DNA of 64,000 nt from Rhynchonema sp. JSB1_4 (lineage: Eukaryota; Nematoda; Chromadorea; Monhysterida; Xyalidae), in NCBI GenBank assembly GCA_030248065.1, contig JASAMV010004010.1, positions 1-64,000 on the forward strand, in the 5' to 3' direction. The position numbers and the translations under genes were made by a program. Under the pieces are notes generated by a model that searched no databases, was not told where the DNA came from, and saw only the letters and a list, made by a program, of their open reading frames with translations. Positions 58,973-64,000 of this stretch are shown piece after piece; the first letter of the stretch is position 1; every line of letters starts with the position of its first letter.

Positions 58973-60662
58973 ATGCCAATTGGCAGCGCTATGGCCTTGA
59001 GTTCTGGCTTCGTCTTTAGTTATTTTGCGACGTGTCATAAATTTGATCCATCTTCTATCTACTTACTTGACATTTGCATTCTCTGAACTTGATGCATTAA
59101 TTATCATGAACTGATGTGAGTTTATCGCGATACACAAAGGTGTTCGGTTGTGTGATGTTTCATTCATTGGCTGCTTGACTGCACTTGTTGAGCTTGATGT
59201 TGTTGTACATACGCTGTGCAAAATGTTGAGTTTTTGTGGCATTAAAACACTAATCTTACGAATACTCCGCTAGTGCTTTGTACTTACTTTTCTAAGAAGC
59301 ATATGCCTATTGGTCGCAAATTGACTATATACCTATGAGAACCCATCCAAAAATTCTGAATTGACCAGCCGGAAAATGTCATTGCGCTGCTTCACGAGAT
59401 GCAGATAACCGTGCAGTAAACGGAATGTTTCACAGCTGCAGCAACGTGGTTGCTCTGCCTGTTTATTTTCAGATGAAAATATTTTGTCATAAATACAAAT
59501 AGCACAGTGGCTAAGGGTGGTTACGGTTAGCCTGAAAATCATGTGGTTTTTGATGAGTTCTCACATACGTACGTAGTCTTTGTGCGACCAAAACCTATGA
59601 CATGTTTGTCTCAATCCATGCCATTTGGTACTCTATCAGCACGGGCCTTGTGTGATTCGAGCTCATTGTATTTTTTGTAACGTCAAGTACCCCTTTTATG
59701 CGTCTCTTAATTTTTGCTTGGTATAATATGTACATAATTCTTATTCCGATAAACGTTTGTAATTATAATAACTGCAATTACGTGGTATTGGTCGCACAAT
59801 GACCGTATGAGAATCCATCCAAAATCACCTTAATTTTCAGGACTTGAAAAGTTCAACCACTGTGATACCTGTATTTCTTACAAAACATTTTCATGTGTAA
59901 ATAAACCAGCAGATCAACCACGTTTTGAACCACTGGAACATTTCGTTCACTGCATAATGCTGTGTGTGTGATTACACATTGCCGCGCAATGTCAATTTGA
60001 ATTTTCTGGCTTGTTAATTCAGGAAACGTGGATGGATTCTCATACAGGCCGAAATTCTCGAAAGCGCAACCGCCACCCGGGTGTTTGCGGCACCAAATAA
60101 AGAGCGTAAGATAATCAAATACACTGTGGCGCAACCGTCCCCCCCCCGGTGACGGTGCGTTTTCGAGAAATGGGGCCATTGTGCGATCAATACTTTTGCT
60201 GTGTTGTGCACAACGACATCCCGTTCAAGCTGTGCTTCTGGAAAATATGGCAAAAATGCATTTTTGTTTTTATGCTGTGTGACTGATGCTTTCCAATGTC
60301 TGTCGAATTGGCTTTTACTTCTACCGCCAGTCTCAAATAAAGTTTGAGCACGTCCGAAGAGCGGATTGTGAACACACAGCGTCACATCGGCAACACACAT
60401 GGAAACGCCAAGCGAAAAAATGGCCACGTTTTTATACAGTACCCATAGGGGTATGTTCACCTACAGTAACCAATGAACACGTCATTCAATTTATTTGAGA
60501 AGTTAGAAAAGGGTTGACAACACGATATATATTTCATTCTTGATTTTTCACAGTGGCAACGATATTTAAACATCAGCAAGCATCTAATTTTACGGATCGA
60601 CATCTGACGAGAGCAGCAGTGTTCATCACTCCGATTTATCCAAACGAGCAAGTCTGACGAGT
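58973..60662. other. Intergenic region between the WD40 and scramblase genes
   Basis: There is no supported exon. A foldback element (about 59800-60050) has ends GTATGAGAATCCATCC / GGATGGATTCTCATAC. A third copy of this end, CTATGAGAACCCATCC, lies at 59334. The remainder is AT-rich. Confidence 0.55.
59800..60050. mobile_element. Foldback element with GTATGAGAATCCATCC ends
   Basis: The left end ACCGTATGAGAATCCATCC is inverted as GGATGGATTCTCATACAGG about 240 bp later. A related sequence ACCGTATAAGAATTCATC occurs at 22300, next to the large foldback element. There is no coding content. Confidence 0.6.
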
Positions 60663-62809
60663 ATGGCAGACCCACTGAAGACTGCCATGGCCGCACCAAA
60701 GGAGCCCGAAGATGACAAAACGGCCAAATCGGTTTCTTTGTTTCTTCATATTTTTATCTGAAACCGAAATTATTTCTAACAGAAGCTGCTTGGCATTGCA
60801 GGAAGTCAAAAGTACAAAAAAGGACTCATCGAAATCGGTTCGTGGGTTACGTTTTGTGAACGATTACGGTGTTATGTGGCAGTCCTAAAATGGGCCCTAT
60901 ATGCGCATATGATCTGTAAACTTGTCATCACATCTGTAATGGTGATAAGCAGGGGTTTTTGCTATGTATTTTACTAGTTCCTTGAGCCAGTAAGAAGTTG
61001 ACATAAAGCCAGCAGACTTTGGCAAATGAGCCAGTGTTGAGCCAGGCGGTGAGCAGATAAACGCGGAATGCGGAAATTGGTTAGCAGATAAACGCGGAAT
61101 GGCAGATTTCTGCATTCCGCATTCCGCGTTTATCTGCTAACCTTTGCGGAATGGTGCGTGCTTGGGTGACGATGACAACTTCCAGCGTGCTGACCTCAAA
61201 ATGTTGCGTGTTAACGCAAACAGCAACTGAGAGGTTTGACCAAAAGCATAAATTTACTTGCAGAAATGCAGAATTCCGCAAAGGTTAGCAGATAAACGCG
61301 GAATGCGGAATGCAGAATTCTGCCATTCCGCGTTTATCTGCTCACAGCCCCAGTAGAATTTGACGAGAGCCAGCACCTAAAACGTAAGAATGAGCCAGTC
61401 GGTAGATTTTGAGCAAATGAGCCAGGGGGTCATTTTGAACAAAACCTGCTCAACTTCCAATAAGAAACAGTTGCTTTCTTTCAGAAACAAGACAGTGTGA
61501 AGAAGTCCAAGTCGATCAAGACGGCAGTGCAGCAGCAGCCGGGTGCGGGAGGGGGCGCAGTTGGTGGGGGTGAGGGCCTCGACGCACTCAAGGACGTCGA
61601 CTATGTCAAGATCAGGTCGCGGATCAGGAAGTGCCCATGCAGTCAGTGACCTGCCTTCAATTACACTCTAAATAGTGACCCAAGATCCGCGTATTTGCAG
61701 CTATGTGCTGCATGTGCTGCATCGAGGTCGAGAACGAGTACCAAATCCAGACCAAGACCGGGACGCCGTTGCTCAGCGCCACAGAACGTTTGTACATATC
61801 ACCCATAATCTGCTATTATTTTTGTCTCACTGGTTCAATGTTTTGAAAATTTATGACTTCGTTGCGATTTTGCTTCTACGTTGCAGAGAGCCCATTGTGG
61901 TGCCGCTGCTGCTTCGGTATCGATCGACAGGCCGAATTCGACTTCCTGGTAAAAAAAATCAATAAAAATCTATTTTGTTCATTGACTTCGATTGATCTCA
62001 ATATCGCGCGCAAATTGACTTCGTTGACTATAGGACGCGAAAGGCAACAAAGTGGCGACCGTGAAACGACCGTGCAAATGCGCGCCACACGCGTGCTGTG
62101 GCTGCTGCCATGTGTTGATGCCGCAGGTCAGGCAGACCAATCAATCAATGAATCAAATCGATCAATCGATTATTGATTATTTATTGCAGTCGTTGACGGT
62201 CGAAGGCCCAAATGGTGCCACTCTCGGCAACGTGATGTTCCGTCGTTTCAACCACGTCGGCCAGCAAATGTTCTATGTGACCGATCCTGGTGGACTGAGT
62301 CTGTACACGGTACATTGCCCATTGAAACATCTGTTATATTGACAGAATCGTTGCTGAAAGTGTTTGTTTTGCAGTTGGAAGGCGACTGCGGTTGCTGCAA
62401 TCAGTGGTACCAGGGCTGCTGCATTCCGTGCAAGATACAGCCAGGTTTTGAAGTCAGTTCTTGATCAAATTAATGTAGTAAGTACATCAATCGATCAATC
62501 AATATTTTGTTCGATTTCAGATCAAGAAAGGCCAGGGCAATGGCGAAACGATCGGCGAGGTGGCGCACGGCGGCTGTCCGATTCATGTGAGAACATCAAA
62601 ATCATTGTTTTGACAGTATCTTCATACAATCACGTCTGTTTTTTTGTCAGGGTCCGAAACAACCGGAAGGTCTGCCCCCGAAGGATCCCTACTACGTGAC
62701 GTTCCCGGCCGACTTGGACCCGAGCCACAAAATGCTGCTCATCGCTGCTACGATTCTTGCCGTTGGTTTACCTTGTTTTTTATTTTTACGCTATAGAAAT
62801 AATAACTAA
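60663..62809 (+). CDS. Phospholipid scramblase (308 aa)
   Basis: Ten exons, phase-consistent, 927 nt: 60663-60731, 60802-60837, 61485-61641, 61701-61787, 61887-61948, 62034-62126, 62190-62309, 62375-62452, 62521-62586, 62651-62809. A Lys-rich N-terminus and Gly-rich segment precede the scramblase core: GLDALKDVDYVKI, NEYQIQTKTGTPLLSATE, a Cys-rich stretch (WCRCCFG, CKCAPHACCGCC), GNVMFRRFN, FYVTDP, IGEVAHGG and YVTFPADLDPSHKMLLIAATILAVGLPCFLF. The last segment is the single C-terminal membrane helix of the family, followed by a short exposed tail. Family members mediate or regulate calcium-dependent phospholipid movement at the plasma membrane. The usual Pro-rich N-terminus is replaced by a Lys/Ser-rich one. 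The very high Cys content would allow palmitoylation. Intron 2 (60838-61484) carries a foldback element. Confidence 0.92.
61049..61345. mobile_element. Foldback repeat in scramblase intron 2
   Basis: AGCAGATAAACGCGGAATG appears five or six times in alternating orientation within about 300 bp, making nested palindromes. It lies wholly inside intron 60838-61484. Confidence 0.65.
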
Positions 62810-62869
62810 ATCGATTTGAGGACTACAATTTCTTCGAGCGTCAAAGTGTGACTGGAGACGAACCGAAAC

Positions 62870-62875
62870 AATAAA
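62870..62875 (+). terminator. Candidate poly(A) signal of the scramblase gene
   Basis: A canonical AATAAA lies about 60 bp after the stop codon, a typical distance for a compact genome. Confidence 0.55.
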
Positions 62876-64000
62876 GACAATCCCATCAATCGAACAAACT
62901 GTAATTATACCATTGATAGGACCATGATTTCCAAATGATTTTATCAAGAAAATCCGCAGCAAAGGTTTATGTAATAATCGTAGGTAAAATGATATGGCTA
63001 TTGTCAGACAAGATTCAACGATTAACGAAAGGGCTCAACAATTTTATTTTCGGTAGTTGTAAAATGTACTTCCATTCATCAAAAAGGGTGCTTTAATAAT
63101 TTTTGCGTTGGTTTAAATGAGGTAAAGTCCAACAATTCTGAACCTACGTCAAAATTTCTCGAATATTGAGCCGCTCAATGCTCAGGCGATATTTTTGAGA
63201 TGAGTTCTGATAATAATGCACAATTTGATGCGCTGATGTATTTGATGACGGAGTGAATAAATGATACTGATTTACGTGGACCCAATTTTTTTAAACTTAG
63301 ATGTTCCAATGACCCGAGAGACGACTGTATTTGACAAACATTAGTTGACGTTGTGCCAAGCAATGGACCTCAGGACGTCGATACCGTGTGGCCTGATCTG
63401 TATCATGCTTTGATCCACCAAGTCCAACTTATCAGCTACATATCATATACCTAGCACCTGGGCCGTTGCAGATCGCAATCCTAACCTTTTGATTGGTTTT
63501 ACATTCCATTGTGTTCACAAACCATTGCACTACAGGCAAACAAAAGAGCACATTGATACCATTCCTCAGCATCACAATGACTCCTCATTAATGTCAGGAA
63601 GTCAGGGTGCGTTTCGATAGTTGTTCATTAGTTTGAGCTCCTTTATCAATTATTACTTCCGTGATCTCCGTAATACGCCGCCTACACGTCATCAAACCAT
63701 AATAGTGTTACCGTTACCTACATAGGTATGGGAAAGACTGAAGGTCTGTATGCCCTGCATGGTTGGTCAGAAACAAGGAAGCGAGTAGGCGACCTAATGG
63801 TGATAAACGGAAGAGTAAACTAATAAATCAAATCACGCCAAGATGCACATGGAAATAATAATAAGCATGATTCAGTTGATCAAGACCGCCCCGCACCATT
63901 TGCGCCTATAAAGAAGTTTCAAGTGAGGTTTGAGACGATGTCACAGCATAAGCACCCAGTGGCCAGTGGCGGAGCTGGGATTTCAGCACAGGATGCACGT
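62876..64000. other. Terminal non-coding region
   Basis: The last 1.1 kb has no recognisable exon, repeat element or RNA gene. It is AT-rich, intergenic-looking DNA. Confidence 0.5.

Noticed and set aside
60014..60460. 148-codon minus-strand frame
   Set aside because: It overlaps a foldback element and has no domain or splice support.

Overview
This window is metazoan nuclear DNA. Every gene I can reconstruct is split by spliceosomal introns, mostly 50-400 bp with GT...(T)nCAG borders. The products are animal-specific: an insulin receptor, a rhodopsin-type GPCR, an LRP11-like MANSC/LDLa membrane protein and a phospholipid scramblase. Compact introns, moderate GC, close gene spacing and many small inverted-repeat elements suggest a small-genome invertebrate. 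A tardigrade or another ecdysozoan is possible, but the sequence does not fix the phylum. Exon borders were placed by hand from splice consensus, reading-frame phase and family similarity. Joined exons keep phase and give lengths divisible by three in most models.

Layout: 1-2.7 kb holds a TTAA-flanked foldback element and otherwise non-coding DNA. 2.8-6.15 kb is a GPCR gene (+). 7.0-13.1 kb and 13.9-20.45 kb are two tandem paralogous genes (+), called MAN-A and MAN-B here. They encode secreted mosaic proteins with six and seven copies of an eight-cysteine MANSC-like domain, separated by low-complexity linkers: Thr/Pro mucin-like in A, Gly/Ser/Pro collagen- or silk-like in B. 20.5-26.1 kb is repeat-rich, with foldback elements and a MITE family with AGTGTAGTTCCTGG ends. 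26.1-28.8 kb is non-coding upstream DNA. 28.84-40.94 kb is a 31-exon insulin-type receptor tyrosine kinase (+, 1519 aa). 43.2-45.5 kb is an LRP11-like MANSC-LDLa-TM protein (-). 47.1-48.5 kb is an unrecognised secreted protein (+). 50.8-53.7 kb is proteasome subunit PSMD6/Rpn7 (+). 54.2-55.05 kb is a small CS-domain protein (+), followed by an unassigned protein (55.3-56.5 kb, +), a WD40 protein (56.6-59.0 kb, +) and a phospholipid scramblase (60.66-62.81 kb, +). The last 1.2 kb has no recognisable gene.

The most unusual content is the MAN-A/MAN-B pair. Every domain copy is built from two exons split by a phase-1 intron directly before the same cysteine. The scaffold is conserved between the two genes while the linkers have been completely replaced. 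A third MANSC gene with different intron positions lies about 23 kb away. A dispersed 10-11-mer (GTGAAACATCA / TGATGTTTCAC) recurs far above chance in introns and at gene ends throughout the window.
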